Source: Tetraselmis striata
Lineage: Eukaryota; Chlorophyta; Chlorodendrophyceae; Chlorodendrales; Chlorodendraceae
Direction: 5' to 3'
DNA length: 64,000 nucleotides
NCBI GenBank assembly: GCA_006384855.1
Contig: VCJN01001300.1
Coordinates: 62,001 to 126,000, forward strand
In this document: positions 1-11,697 of the stretch, one piece after another
Layout of the letters: every line of letters begins with the position of its first letter
Position numbering within the stretch: position 1 is the first letter of the stretch
Notes under the pieces: model-generated
What the model was told of the DNA's origin: nothing
The model's input: only the letters and a program-made list of their open reading frames with translations
The model's database searches: none
Position numbers and translations under genes: made by a program

Positions 1-68
1 CCCCCCCCCCCTCCCCCCCCCCCCCCCCGCTGTTGGTTCCGCACTTCCCCCACTTTGGGATGCCGCAG

Positions 69-1171
69 TCCGATGGCGAAGGCAACACGCAGTACGACTT
101 TCAGGCCACCCACAATGTCACAAACAACCTGCAGTGGAACGAGTACTTCAAGCAGGTACCACCACTGCCCCTCCCCCCCCCCCCCCCCCCCCCCCCGCCC
201 CCTTCCCCTCTCCCTTCGTTTGGTCATGTGTGGTTAATACCGTAACCACGGTGTGGGGGGTCGCTAAATTATGTCACCGTGTCTACCCCCACTTCCCCCG
301 AAGATGGGAGAGGGGGAAACTACATTCACCAGGAAGTATATGAGAGAATGCATGCTGCAAAAACAGCATGGAAACTCTGACCCCCCGATGATGCCAAACA
401 GTGCATTCTCGTGACTCGCGAACCAACGCTTGACTGTTGCGGTGGATGCGGGTGATGGCGACCCATCTGCATACATGCGCGTTAGGGTTTCCGTATTCAT
501 CAGTATATATTTGTGAACACGTAGAAGCTCGAGGTCAGCATGGGGATGTTGGGCTTTAAAGTTTGAAGGGCCGAAGTCTTGGTTGCGCGAAGGGTTGCTG
601 TGAGCCCTGAAGCTCTGTAGACCCCCGACGCCGCGCAGCCATGAAGCCGGGGTTCGGTAGGGCATGTTAGGGTTTGTTGCTTTGCCCTAGGTTGCCCTAT
701 GTCCCCAACACCCATCCCATCCCATCTCATCCCAACCTCTACAAAACCGGGTCGGACATTTAGGGTTAAAGGCATCACGGATCGTACGGCAGTTGATGCT
801 TTACACCCATGACGCCCCCCCTGGAAGTTTCTAGCCCCCTGAAACCTTAGGGTCTGGGGTCAGTGTCGTGCAAGCTTCAGGGTTCAGGTCTTTTTAGGGC
901 ATTTGGGAGCCCCTGCTCGCAGCAGTCTTCACGGAATCGTTCAGTATCACTCAACACGCCGGCGGCGGCTGCCCCCCGCGGCGTGCAGGAGGGCAGCAAC
1001 GCGCCGCGCCAGGTGGCGCCCGCGCCCACGCCCTCGCCGTCCGCGCAGCCCTCCGACATCGGGGGCGTCCTCAGCCTGGAGCAGCTGCTGAACGGGACTG
1101 CGGAGACGCCCGAGTCCGCGGCGCCGGCGGCTGCCCCCGTCAGGGCCTCGCGCCGTGCGTCGGCGATGTAG
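69..1171 (+). CDS. 3' end of an unrecognised gene (last two exons, partial)
   Basis: Two exons are supported. The first (69-155) follows a pyrimidine-rich tract ending in CAG and stops at a CAG|GTACC donor; it encodes 29 residues beginning SDGEGNTQYDF and ending NEYFKQ. The last (923 or 926 to 1171) follows a tandem CAGCAG acceptor and stays in phase 0 with the first. It encodes about 82 residues rich in Ala, Pro and Ser, including the short helical stretch GGVLSLEQLLNG, and ends in TAG. The intron (156-922) holds a run of about 25 C. Upstream exons lie outside the window. I do not recognise the family. The Ala/Pro/Ser-rich tail looks disordered and carries no catalytic motif. Exon limits are inferred from splice consensus and phase only. 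Confidence 0.5.
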
Positions 1172-2433
1172 GGCGCCGTTTCCCCCAGCGGGGGCGGAAC
1201 GGAATGGGGGCTGCCGACCCGAGCCCCGCCCACCAGGCACCGGAACCCGCCTTCCAGCCTCCCTTTTTCACGCCTGCGCCGCCGTCCCCTCGTTTTCTCA
1301 ATCTCAGCCTGTAGCTTTCTTGGGCAGCGCGCGGGCCACCCCCGAGCCGCACTGACCCGCCGCGAGTCGTTGTAACCTATGTGGACCATGGCAGGGCGGG
1401 TGCGGACTGCGTCACGTTTGCCGCTCGGGCACCGGCCGCCCGCTCCGCCCGCTCCGTAAGCGAGGGGTGGCAATGGGGTCGGTGGTGACAGATTTTAAAT
1501 TTGAGTTCCAGCATGTGGACCTGCCGTTGCCTCTGGTCAACGCCGGGCTGCTCTCCAGGGCTGCCGGACGGCTGCACTCGGTGACCCACTATCCGCTGAC
1601 CGCCGGCCGACGTTGATCCGCTCTCGCGGATACAGATTGCAGCTGAACAGAGCCGCGATGCGGCCGGATGAACGCGAAGCAGTGCGCCGAGTCCGGTCAG
1701 CGAGACCGGAAAGCAGATGGCAGGCTCTGCCGGTTGCGGCTGCTTGTGAGTCTGCCCGCAAAGACGCAACGCCGGAAAACACTGGTGACCCGTACCACAG
1801 CACGAGCGGCTGGAACCGGTTGGAAATGCCAGAAGCCCAACACAGTGGTTTTCAACCTATAAATGCGAGGTCACATTATTCCATCAATGCCCCCCACCTC
1901 TCCCAAAAAACTCCCACGGGAGCATAAAAAAATAACGGTTTGATATCACCGCAGTATCTTTGGATCATGGGTTTATGTATAAATATCCTTAGCATGATTA
2001 AAATCATTCCGTGAGAAGGATGAAGTGAATTCACACTGAGTTCACAGTACTTTCCCGCTGCGGTACCTGACACTGATACCTGACTACTAGCAGGCGGTGG
2101 CCAAGCTTGGGGTGTGCGCAGGCGTCTTAGCGTATGCATGTGCACATCAAGCATGGAGAGGAGGTTTGTGCCAGCTTGGAGCATGGGCGCGTTGTGCCAT
2201 GTCGCGCAAAATCATAGAGGCTGTGTTTGTCTTGTATATTTACACACTGCGTCTGGCAGCCCGGCCTCATGCTGGCTGTCCCGGAATGTGCTGTGGCTGG
2301 CTCGCGGCACAGGCGAATAATTATTCATGCAAGCCCTGCCGGTACATATGTGTGGGCGGCCGAGCACAACCAGCGGTGCTGCGTGCCGGCCACGAGCAGA
2401 ATCGCCCCCCCTGTTGGGCAAGGTCAGGGTCGT
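1172..2433. other. Intergenic region between two convergent genes
   Basis: This gap lies between the stop of the leftmost gene and the stop of the bZIP gene, so it should contain both 3' untranslated regions. One small open frame at 1473-1616 (+), 47 codons from ATG, has a reasonable mix of residues but no splice or homology support and is not called as a gene. AT content rises after about 1850. No repeat or RNA gene was recognised. Confidence 0.5.
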
Positions 2434-3902
2434 TCACATGACCATGTTGTTCCTCTGAATCGCCAGGTTGAGGAGGTCCATGAGCGCCTTGGTGGGGTTG
2501 TTGTCGTTGGTGGCCAGCGCCGCGGCCGCGATGGCCTCCGCCTCCTCGTCGCTGATCTCCGCCTTGGCCTTGTTCTTCTGGGCTTCCGCGGCGTTGGCCT
2601 GCTTGAGCGCGTTGACGAGCTCCGGCTCATCGGCGCCCATGTAGTTGGCGATGGTCTTGTAGATCCGGTTCTCGCGCGAGGCGGCGTTCAGCAGATCGCC
2701 CGCCTCGGCCAGCTTGCCCAGGAGCAAGGTGTGCTGCTGGTGCAGCTCCTGCACCTCCTCCTCCAGCTTGCCCAGCTGCTCCAGGCGCCTCAGGCGGCCG
2801 CGGCGAGCGCTCTCGCGGTTGCTGCGCCGCCGCTTCTCACGCCGGTCGCCCGGCTCTCCGTCCCCGTCCTCTCCATCGCTCCCTGAGAGGCCCAAAGGAA
2901 CAAAACCAAACGGTGCGGGTCAGCGAAGTGCTACCATGACATTTCACTCAGTCGGAGGGTCCAAAGACTGAATTACCAAACATCGAATTCAAACATCCTT
3001 AGGGTGTATTCTGATATGTGTATGGTCTTACTCAGACACTAGTATATGGACAACCCAACGTGTGGTTACGGTGTATGCTACAGCGCACGGCATCAGGGCA
3101 GGCATGGGTGGAGCCTCCGGCGCGCATCAACCGGCAGCTGTGGGCTGTTGGTCTGCTCACCCAACATGCTGCCGACATCGTCATCGCGGCGGCGCTTTTC
3201 CGACTCTACCTCTAGGGCCTCCGCCTTGAAGGCGGAGTGCTGGTAGAACTGCTGATGGCCCGCGCTGATCTGGTACTTGAAGCTGCTATCGTCCAGCGAT
3301 ACGTGGGTGGACCTCGGGGGCACCTGTGCGGGTGGGGAAGTCAGAACATCGATGCCAGTGAGGCCCCGTAACCATGAAGGCAGCATTGCTTGGACGCGAA
3401 GGCGCACCTGGCACCGCGCGTTTTTCTTTGTGCATTGACTTTTGTGGAACACTGTACCATGAAAGGAGTACCCCCCCTCAACCAATGCCTCTCAAACAGG
3501 GCCCTCCCGCGCAGCGAGACTCACCTGGCTAGGACCCGGGTGCAGCGTCGGTGTGTCCACCCCCTTCCCCTTGTCTTTGGAAGGGTCGGCTGACGGCGCG
3601 TGTTGCTCGACCGGGAAGAAAAAGTCGTTGCCGCCAAAGTCGTCCGCGCTAAATATGTCTTTCAAGACTGCGCAGGGAACAGTCTCACGTCAGGCGCGCG
3701 GCTGGCAGTGAAACATGGGGGCGTCGAGTGGCAAAGGAGACACACGCGGGGGCGGGACGCATTGACGGGCGTGCGCACTTTCGTTAGTGTTGAGGCTGTT
3801 TGGGGACACCCGGCCGTTGAGGACGAGGCTGGTGGGGCTGATGCCGACGTCGTCGAAATCGAGTCCGTCGAGCAGGTTGTGATCCGGCAGGGAGAGCTCC
3901 AT
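2434..3902 (-). CDS. bZIP transcription factor, four exons, 292 aa
   Basis: Sequence-specific DNA-binding transcription factor expected to act as a dimer in the nucleus. Exons on the minus strand: 3902-3779, 3667-3525, 3323-3161 and 2882-2434. All junctions have GT-AG ends, phases close, and 879 nt give 292 residues plus TGA. The start is the ATG at 3902, which begins MELSLPDHNLLDGLDFDD. The N-terminal half is acidic and aromatic (KDIFSADDFGGNDFFF), as in activation regions. The last exon opens with an acidic patch, then the basic region KRRRSNRESARRGRLRR with the N-x7-R signature, followed by leucines at heptad spacing (LEQLGKLEEEVQELHQQHTLL). A helical C-terminal extension of about 85 residues follows. 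The target genes and bZIP subgroup cannot be told from sequence. A 5' UTR intron is possible, since a CAG lies 12 nt before the ATG. Confidence 0.9.
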
Positions 3903-5801
3903 GTTGGGCGCCCTCTGCGGGCAGAGCCGACAAAGGCGACGGGTCAGAGCACCCTAGCCTGCTCGAGAGGTGGGTGCTGGGAGTGGCGGAAGTCGACAAG
4001 GTGGTTTCCTCGACACAGCCACACACAACCGTGTAGGCGGGTGAGAAGGATTCGAGTAGCGCAGAAAAGGGCTGCGACGCTGCGGTTCCGTTTCTCCTAG
4101 CTCGCGCGGGTCGCACCCCGCTCGCCCGGCGACCGGTTGCTGCCACCCGCACGACTTGACATGTGCAACTCGGTACGCCGGCTCAGCCCGCCCCCGCCCC
4201 CGGCCCGCAGCCTCCGCAGCACGCTTCTTGGCGAGAGACACCGGTGCATACACGGAGCATGGGCTAACCTTCAAGCAGAGCTTTCCCCTTCTCAAGCGGC
4301 AAATAACCGCGACATGCAGCGCACCGCTCAAGACGCTTGGCCGTACTCGCCGTACTGTACACCGCATAGTTTACGTGACATGACAGGTCAGGGCGGCACG
4401 TCATACGTCATGCCCGCGCCGGCCCGCCCGCAGGACTCGGGGCACCGTCGCCTTGCTGCTGCACGGAGCTCCAAGCCTGCAGTGTGGAGCGCTGTGCTAG
4501 AGATAGGGTCCGCCCACCAGCAGCGGTGGTGCGTCTCTGCGGTGCAGGACTGCTGAGATACCAGCAGGCTGTCCAGCTGTAAAATGGGCGACCGCGACCT
4601 AAAACAGAAGAAACCCGACGCGGTACTTTCGGGGTAATTGCTCGGCGTGCAGGGGCTTGGGGGGCGCAACCAACCTGTACGGCGAAGTTTTCCGACACTC
4701 GCCTGACGGTAGCAGAGGAAGAGCTTGTTCGCAGCACGCAGGCCTGGGCCGAGTGGAATTCGCCGGGTTGCTGCCCAACGCCCCGGTTGTCAGGGCTGGC
4801 GGTGCTCCGCAAGACGCGCCGCTCCGCCCGTCAACAGCCTGTGGTCCAACCGCAGCCGTCCGGGCGTGCCTCGCGCCTAGCCCCTGCCGAACTCACCGCG
4901 CAGAGCCCAGGTTCCATGTACGTGCGGCAGCGACGGGTTCGGCGCTTGCCAGCGCGCGGGTAGTGAGAAGCCCCCGAGTATGGGAGACGACCCGCGGTCG
5001 GTGAACCGGACCGCGCGGGCTGCTGACAGTGCGCCGCCAACCGCAGTACCCGCCCGGGACTTCAGTACTTGGCGCCCTGTCACAGCGGAGCGGTGGTCGC
5101 GAGCGCTGCCCTTGACAGCGACTTGCCCCAGGCGGCAACCAACGGCAGCAGGTGTATCAGCGCAAGCGAGGCGATGCAAATAGCGAGATGGTCTCTGAAA
5201 AGTCTGCCCGTGCACGAGTCTTGCAGGTCGCAAGCCGGTGGGGTTTGGTGGTTGCGCGTGGCCTCTACAGGTAGATGGACCGTGCCGTGGTGGCTCGGGT
5301 GGGACTCGGGCGCGTCGTAAATACTACAGGGTACCTACTGTATATGTTCCAGTACCCTGTACCTGGGACCCGGTAATTGACTGCCCGCCTGTGCCGCGCT
5401 GCGTGTAGTACTGTAGTGGTATCAAATTTTTCGCTCCATTACTTTTCGCTGGGCGATGGTTTCTGCGCGGCGGACGATTTCACGTTGAGTTATTTTGCCA
5501 ATAAAGTTGCGCAGGCTTATTTACATTTTCAAGAGCCGCGAAATTGGCAGACGTTCAGTGAAAGCGTTGAGCAGGGAAAATGGAGTCAGGGGGGCGCTGT
5601 GTCAAACACAGCGAAAGTGGAAGATGGCGCGGGCTCTGTTGCGGCTGCTTTTGTGTCTACTCGTACTGCACACGAACGGGCGCAGCGACGGGTAAACTAG
5701 TAACCCGTACCACTTGGCAGCACATGAAGCCGTAAAAGCGGTTATGACGAAAGGAGGAAACCCCATAAACTAGTTATGGGGTCGATCATTTCAGGTTGAG
5801 T
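3903..5801. other. Upstream region of the bZIP gene; no gene recognised
   Basis: The first kilobase is GC-rich and probably carries the promoter and 5' leader of the minus-strand bZIP gene. Around 5320-5400 there are short palindromic GTACC/GGTAC motifs. From 5400 the composition shifts towards AT. An open frame at 5377-5700 (+) has no recognisable domain and no splice support. Nothing else can be assigned. Confidence 0.4.
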
Positions 5802-6460
5802 CTAGATTTGCCAGTGAAGAGCGAACAAAAAAACCGCAGGTTGACGAGGCGGGGGTAGCGCCAGGTCACGAAGGAGGCACCGGAAGGGCAACTGCTGCAA
5901 AGTCGTCTTGTGGAACTTGGAAATAATGGCGAACGCGGCGGGCGCGATGTGGCCGAGTAAGAACCACGTGCCAAGTGGATGGAGGACATTGGGGTCGATG
6001 TAGCCCAGAACGACGTCGGAGTTTGTCGCCCACCCGCCGTGGTGGCGGATATGGGACAGTGGGGCCCCGATGGAGTTTGCAGGAGAGGCTGGACCCTTGC
6101 GAAGGCTGTGAGAGGTCTTGGAAGTGCCGGCATTGGGTGCAACACCGACGAGACGAGCGGCCGTAGGGAGCCAATCCGACTTTGTAGCGGCAGTCCACGA
6201 CTTGGACTGCTCGCTCGGGGGGACTGCCCAAAAGTTACTCTCGGCCAAGGCAATATGAGCCATGGGGGCATAGTAGACGTTGTCGATGAAGTGGTAGGCG
6301 CAAGAGACGGGCGACACGGGGGAGCTCCGACACTCCGGGGAGCATTACGCGGAAGTCATCGCGGCCCAACACTGCGCGCAAATCGTCGGAGCCGTCCATC
6401 CCGGGCGTCACGGCCCTTTTCACGGTGCACCTGCAGAGTGATGATGTAAGAGTCGACATG
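5802..6460 (-). pseudogene. Tyrosine-recombinase fragment (C-terminal catalytic half), frameshifted
   Basis: Decayed piece of a mobile-element integrase of the tyrosine recombinase superfamily, the enzyme used by Crypton- and DIRS-like elements. The frame 6317-5802 contains HSLRKG, matching the H-x-x-R box. About 25 residues later it has HHGGW and then GYIDP, which fits the catalytic tyrosine context. Upstream, in another frame between 6460 and about 6360, it reads HVDSYIITLQVHREKGR, which matches the stretch HVDDYNHTLQVHREKGR in the second fragment at 60218-60547. At least two frame changes separate these parts. No reverse transcriptase or terminal repeats were found, so Crypton versus DIRS origin is open. 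Confidence 0.65.
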
Positions 6461-6732
6461 CTATTGAAATTGAAATTGATTACAACAGGCTAGCAGTATG
6501 CAGCTCTCCACCGCTCAGACTAAGTTTCGTTCTTATTAGGGCTTGCCATCTCTAGTCATACTAGGGAACACATGTAATAATGTATATACAACTCAAGCTT
6601 CCGGCCACTCTCGTTCGTATCCACGCGCCCAGCCTCCTTCCATCACGTGATCAGTAGTTGTGTTATTTCCGGATAACCACGGGCGGTCGGCAATACGAGC
6701 GACCACCGCAAATTGGCAGTACGGGGATTACG

Positions 6733-6900
6733 AATACAGTACTCGCCCCACCCCCGAAAAGCTTTTCCTGTGCATCGGTAATGCACCGGCAATGCGCAAT
6801 CTTCGGTCGTCGTGCTGCGTCTTGGCTCCACCTGCCGCCATCGCTGCTGAAAATATTCCGCTGGTCGCGGCGCTGATCACCCCACCGCGCCGGTATGGCA
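6733..6900. repeat. Dispersed repeat A, copy 1
   Basis: The segment resembles 23375-23550 in the same orientation. Shared blocks include CCACCTGCCGCC, GAAAATAT and CGCTGATC, in the same order and similar spacing. Identity looks near 70% in the right half and lower in the left. No coding capacity or termini were identified, so the class is unknown. Confidence 0.5.
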
Positions 6901-8060
6901 TCGGCCGGGGGGCCTCGGCCGCGGTCATCCGCCAATGTTGCCTCCATATATCGCCCGCCTGAGCTCTTGCGGTAGGATCTCCAAGGGCTATAGTGCCAGG
7001 TGTGTTATGAGTCGCAATGTGCTTGTGGCTCCGTACGCGGCTTGCCGGCGGCGGCGCGCCGCGCGCATAAAAAGTACCGGAAAGTGCCGATTACGTGCGA
7101 TGTGAACAACAGATGGAGGACAATGGCATCAATTGTGATCATTGCGTATGTGGACGAGGGTAGCCACTGGGCGATGACAATAACGCCCACTACGGTACCT
7201 TCATCACTAGAGTCAACATGGACTTCTCGTCACCATTGGAGTTCGAGTACGATTAGCAAAACGCAAGTCCGCTGCATGGTTTGATGCAAATCGGTGTTAA
7301 TATTGTGCCGGGCGTGGTGTATACATGTCCACATACCTTCAACACTCAGCAGGCGGAGTGGCGCACCGTGCTGTATGTGTGCATGGACTATTTTGGGCAA
7401 GGAGCCAAGCCCCTCGTGCATTCCTGGAAGAAGATGGGCAAAGAGCGAGCTGATATCGTTGCACTACGTGATGCAGCACGTGAGGACGACCTCGCGCATG
7501 CACGCAAGGGGACCGCAAAGGTTGCATTCACAAAGTCGCAACGACCGCCATGCATGACAATAGCCGCGCACATACAGCCAAGCAGCAGGGAAACACCCGG
7601 AGTGGCAACACAAGGCAGCCCAGGCGTGCACGCTACCCGTTGTGAGGCGCTCCGTTCGGCAGTTTGCAACAACATTATTATTACATTGTCAGCAGTCAAC
7701 AATAATGAACAGTCAACATCTGGATTGTAGGCCGTGAGGTTGGGAGGGTCATCGGGGGCGTAACAACCATCACAACATGTATTCATGTCTATTCTACATT
7801 GATTTCTATATGTTGCCATGTGCATTATGCATGCTCATTGTTGCCTTGTTGCATGCTCTACTGTTGCTTAGTGTTGTTTTTATTGGAATGCTACTGTTGT
7901 TGCTGTTTAGGGCCTCACGCCGTGCCATATTATACCTGCAAATAAACCAGTCATCATAGGGCTTTAACATTACTTAAGCGTAAAGCATACTATCAACAGG
8001 GCGAGGCCAAAAGGGGGGGGCTACCTAAAACAACATATAAAATCTAAGTGGCTTCGGTGG

Positions 8061-8147
8061 ATCGCTGCGTAAATGGCCGTCGTGGAGACGCGCTACAAGG
8101 GTTCACTATTGCCAATCCTATCGCGCGCCCGGGGGGCGCGGAAAAAG
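8061..8147 (+). repeat. Solo LINE 3' tail, copy 1
   Basis: Matches 52051-52128 and 62839-62909: each has GGCCGTCGT or CAGCCGTCGT, then GAGACG, an AAGGGTT block, a CCCGGGGG block and a short A tract. The copy at 52 kb lies just downstream of a LINE coding fragment, so these are read as heavily 5'-truncated insertions. This copy is the most diverged. Confidence 0.55.
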
Positions 8148-8586
8148 CATACCACCGTACAATATGCTACAGACAATCCACTGCGGGTAGCGACTAACTA
8201 AGGATTACCCTTTTTAGATTGAATAAATTACATCAGGGCTTTCACAAAAGCGCACTAGGATTACCCTATACCTCCTTGACCGTACCTGTAGTGATTCTTA
8301 CGGGTAGCATCGCGTCAGGCGTGACGTCTTCTTGGCAGGTGGCGGAATGCACCCGGATGGTCTACGACGACGGTCTACGGATATGGCCGGACCGGACCGT
8401 CGTCAGTACCTGTGCGGTGGTCACTGGGCGGGTCACTGAGCGGGCGTCGGGGCGTCATGCAGTCGTCTGTGTGCGGAAGCTGGTGCAGACCAGAGAACCC
8501 TCATGCTTTGCCCAAATTCCTTGACCCACAATCCACCTGCAACTTTATTGCAACGGGGGTGGGGTTGGGGGAGGGACCTCAAAAGA

Positions 8587-10591
8587 ATGAAGCCCCATTT
8601 TTTCCGGCACCTATGTTGGGCGGTGTCCTTGGCGGCGGTCCTCCTGCTCGGCGGTGCCCTGCCTGCGGCAGGCGGCTCTAGCCAGGCCGTCGTGAAAGCG
8701 CGCGTCCGCGTCAGGGCCGACGCGTCATCCGGGGGCGACTTCCTCGCCGGGGTGCGGCGCGCCTTCTCGTCGTCGCCGGTACGGCAGGGCCCGGGGAAAG
8801 GCCCCACTCCGCAGTGTTTCTCTACCAGGTCCTCCCTTTTCAAGCCCGTCAGTGGTGAGCGCCGGTGTGCCCTTTCTGCCGTTTCCGCCGTGCCCACCTG
8901 CCATTCCGCCGGTGTGCCGGGGAATGCAGCTGGCGAGTGGCAACAGGTCACGTTACCCCGCTTACAATGACTTACGGGGCACACCGGGATTCGTCGCTAA
9001 TTATTATCCATATGCGTTCCTGACAAGCCACTAAGCTCAGAAAAAAATACGGGTCGTCTGGGTTGTCTGCCGCTGCTGACTTGCTGCTGGGCCGAGTACT
9101 CGTACTTGCAGGTGAGGTGGTGCCCGGAGAGGAGTTGCTGGAAGACTTGGGGCACGACCCGTACGCCAGGGCTGGCGGCTTCTGCGACGCGCACGCGCAG
9201 CCGCTGCGGTTCAAGCCGGACGGCTGCCGGCTGCAGCATCGCAAGTTTGACGCTGCGGGCTTCCTGCGCCTCATCCGCGGCCGGCGGGTGGCGCTGCTGG
9301 GGGACTCTGTGACGCGGCAGTGGTTCGAGTACCTCCTGGGGCGGCTGCGGCGGCATGCGGCGCCCGGCGGCATCGTCAACATACCGTACGGCCAGCCGAG
9401 CTTCAGCCGGCCGGGATGCTCCGTGGTGCCTGCCTCCCGCAACCAGACCACTGGCCCAGGCAGGATCAGCCTTAAGTGCTACACCGTCCGGGCCGGCACC
9501 ACCAGGTTCTGTCACCGGTTCTCGGTGCCCGGCACGCGCAACGCGACTGCGGGCCTGTGCTACATTTACGCGAACCGCGACCCGCTGGACGAGCAAAACC
9601 TGCCGGCGTTTAACGCGCTCGGTCGCGGCGACGTGGTGGTGGCCAGCACAGGGCTACACATGAACTTCGCCAAGCTGATGCAGACCACCATGCAGAAGTT
9701 CGTCAAGCACCTGCCGCTGCTGAAGGCGGTGCGGAAGGATCGGCCCATAATGGTGTGGCGCGAGAGCTCCGCGCAGCACTTTCGCTTCAAGCCCAGCGGC
9801 TACTGGCCACCCATACACTGGGTGGCGCAGCGCCAGGCCCTGCGCAACGTCAACCCCAAGACATTCCGATGCTCGGTGCGTGGGCGAGGGCTATGGAGCT
9901 GCTTGACGCTGGCGCTACTTTCCCAGCAGTGTCGGTTGGTAATAGAACCCGCCAACAATCTGAGCTTGCTTCTGTGCGTCATTGTATGTCATTTGTTTCC
10001 TTCAGGAAATTCCATTGGCGCAGCTGCAGCGCTTCGAGTTCCGGAACCGCATCGCGCGCAAAGCCATGCAAGGCTTGCGCATCCCGGTGCTGCCCATCTG
10101 GCGGACCACTGCGCTCGAGCACCTTGCGCACCCGCAGAGCCTGCGCGGCGGGAGGTCCGCAGACTGCACGCACTTCTGCCCCAAGGCGGGCGGCATGTTT
10201 GAGATGTGGAGCCACATGTTTTACAACTTCCTGGTGAGTGCCTGGCTGCCTTCACTTTGCGTTGCGGAAACTGAAGGGTACCCCCTGGTCGCCCTGTCAA
10301 GGCGGAGAGGGGGGGGGGGGGGGGGGGGCTATGGGCCATTCTAAGGACTCACACTGGGTAGGGTTGGATGCTAGTGTTTTGAGAACGCAAGTGAGGTTCT
10401 TATAAGATTCTCCCCTGGTATTGTGCATTGTGGATTCAGTGGTCACCAACTCTGCTTTCTTGTAGTACTGTGCGCCTATCCTGCTGCAGATGAGTGTTCT
10501 GAGCGCTTTACCTTCCTCCCACCAGGTCCCGTTGCTGAAAGACGAAGAGCACTTCAGCAACCAATTTGCGGAGCAGCCTTCCCTGGAGTAA
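8587..10591 (+). CDS. TBL/PMR5-like PC-esterase, probable glycan O-acetyltransferase, four exons, 441 aa
   Basis: Exons 8587-8854, 9112-9875, 10006-10233 and 10526-10591; phases close and 1326 nt give 441 residues plus TAA. Residues 1-30 form a signal peptide or signal anchor (hydrophobic core AVSLAAVLLLGG), which fits a Golgi or secretory enzyme. The catalytic part carries the GDS motif at residues 153-155 (RVALLGDSVTRQWFEYL) and the paired D-x-x-H at 397-400 (ADCTHFC). In the plant TBL family these form the esterase-type catalytic triad that moves acetyl groups onto cell-wall polysaccharides or other glycans. The cysteine-rich stretch before GDS (GGFCDAHAQPLRFKPDGC) resembles the PMR5N region but is short. 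The acceptor glycan is unknown. Intron 3 holds a run of about 20 G. Exon 1 could read through to 8970, but the GTGAGC donor at 8855 restores phase. Confidence 0.85.
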
Positions 10592-11697
10592 TCGTGACTG
10601 CCTTCAAAAGCCGTCATCTGCACCAGAGGCCCACTTCAATAGCGTAAAGTACTGCCCTGCCAACAGCAGTCGATTCTCCATATGAATGGACAGCCGTTTG
10701 AGCATTGAGAGGATGCACGGATACTGGCGCGGGCCATGAAAGCAACCACGCGTGGGCATTGTATTTGAGCAATGCCCTACGTTGCTCAGTGGTGCCTCTA
10801 TCCCCAGTTGACAGCTGACTATCACTGTGGTACCTGTACCACAACCGACTAGCAGCTGTGGTCAACCCGTCATGACATGCATTATGGCGGCCTCTCCCAG
10901 GCGGCCAAGCAATTGCACGCCATCCGTAACGTAGACAAGGACATGTATGGGGATCACTGCTATCCATACCAACATGGGGTGAGGGCAGGGAACGGAAATC
11001 TGGGGGGGGGGGGGGGGGGGTTACTTGCTGTCCATGGAAGTGTGACATTGCTGAACCCCAACCAGTACTTAAGCCCCCCGTAGTGGCGGTAGCGACTATA
11101 TATCTCATCCCGTAGGGTCAGCTAGATATCCTTTAGTTGGTGGCCATCCGTAAATGTGGATATATGGGAGTATTTACAGCTGTAAAGAAAGTAGTACTGA
11201 GCCAGGCCTTCATTAAGGATTACACAGCATCAGCCAAAGGGCGTGAAGCGGACTGGTGACGGCTCTGCGACGGTGGAGTACCCGCAGAATAACGTAGGCG
11301 GTGATGAGGGGGAGATCAAACCCAAACTCTCCAAGGGTGAGCAGGTCCGTGGAGTGGTCCACTGCGGGGACTGCATGCGGCCGCGCTGCATATGTTCCCA
11401 GGATGCCCCTCACCGGATGAAGCCTACCCTTGAGCCTGGTTAGGGCAAGGCGGCTCCTGGTCCAGTCAAGGCGTGCAGACAGCTGGCCCTGCAGCAGGTG
11501 GAGACGGAATGGATAATGGACCAGTACATCTGTGGCATACAGCCATTCCACGCTGACCACTCCTTCTACTCGTCACCCGCAACATGCTCACTTGCGAATG
11601 CCACAGACCCGTTGCGCTGCCGGCGTGCACGCTTCCGGTGGCAAAGAATCGACCGGAGAGTGTTGCAGACAGCCTCGACTACAAATAGGTTCAGAGA
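10592..11697. other. Gap between convergent genes; no gene recognised
   Basis: Lies between the stops of the O-acetyltransferase (+) and the HD-domain gene (-), so both 3' UTRs should be here. It holds a run of about 18 G near 11003. The open frame at 11560-11213 (-) has a protein-like composition but matches no family I know and has no splice context. Confidence 0.4.

Larger units (their letters stand above)
6461..8586. other. Gene-free stretch with dispersed repeat remnants
   Basis: No host gene was recognised. It contains one member of a repeat pair (6733-6900) and a solo LINE 3' tail (about 8061-8147), described separately. Open frames at 7281-7730 (+) and 7388-7825 (-) overlap each other and show no known domain. 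The final 200 bp before 8587 is the likely leader of the O-acetyltransferase gene. Confidence 0.45.

Noticed and set aside
1473..1616. Small 47-codon open frame
   Set aside because: Expected by chance in a gap of this size; no further support.
5377..5700. Plus-strand open frame of 107 codons
   Set aside because: No domain, no splice sites in phase, and no similarity to other copies in the window.
8855..8970. Read-through of exon 1 of the O-acetyltransferase gene, ending GNAAGEWQQ
   Set aside because: It resembles a PMR5N motif, but its donor would be phase 0 and cannot join exon 2 in frame; the GTGAGC donor at 8855 does.
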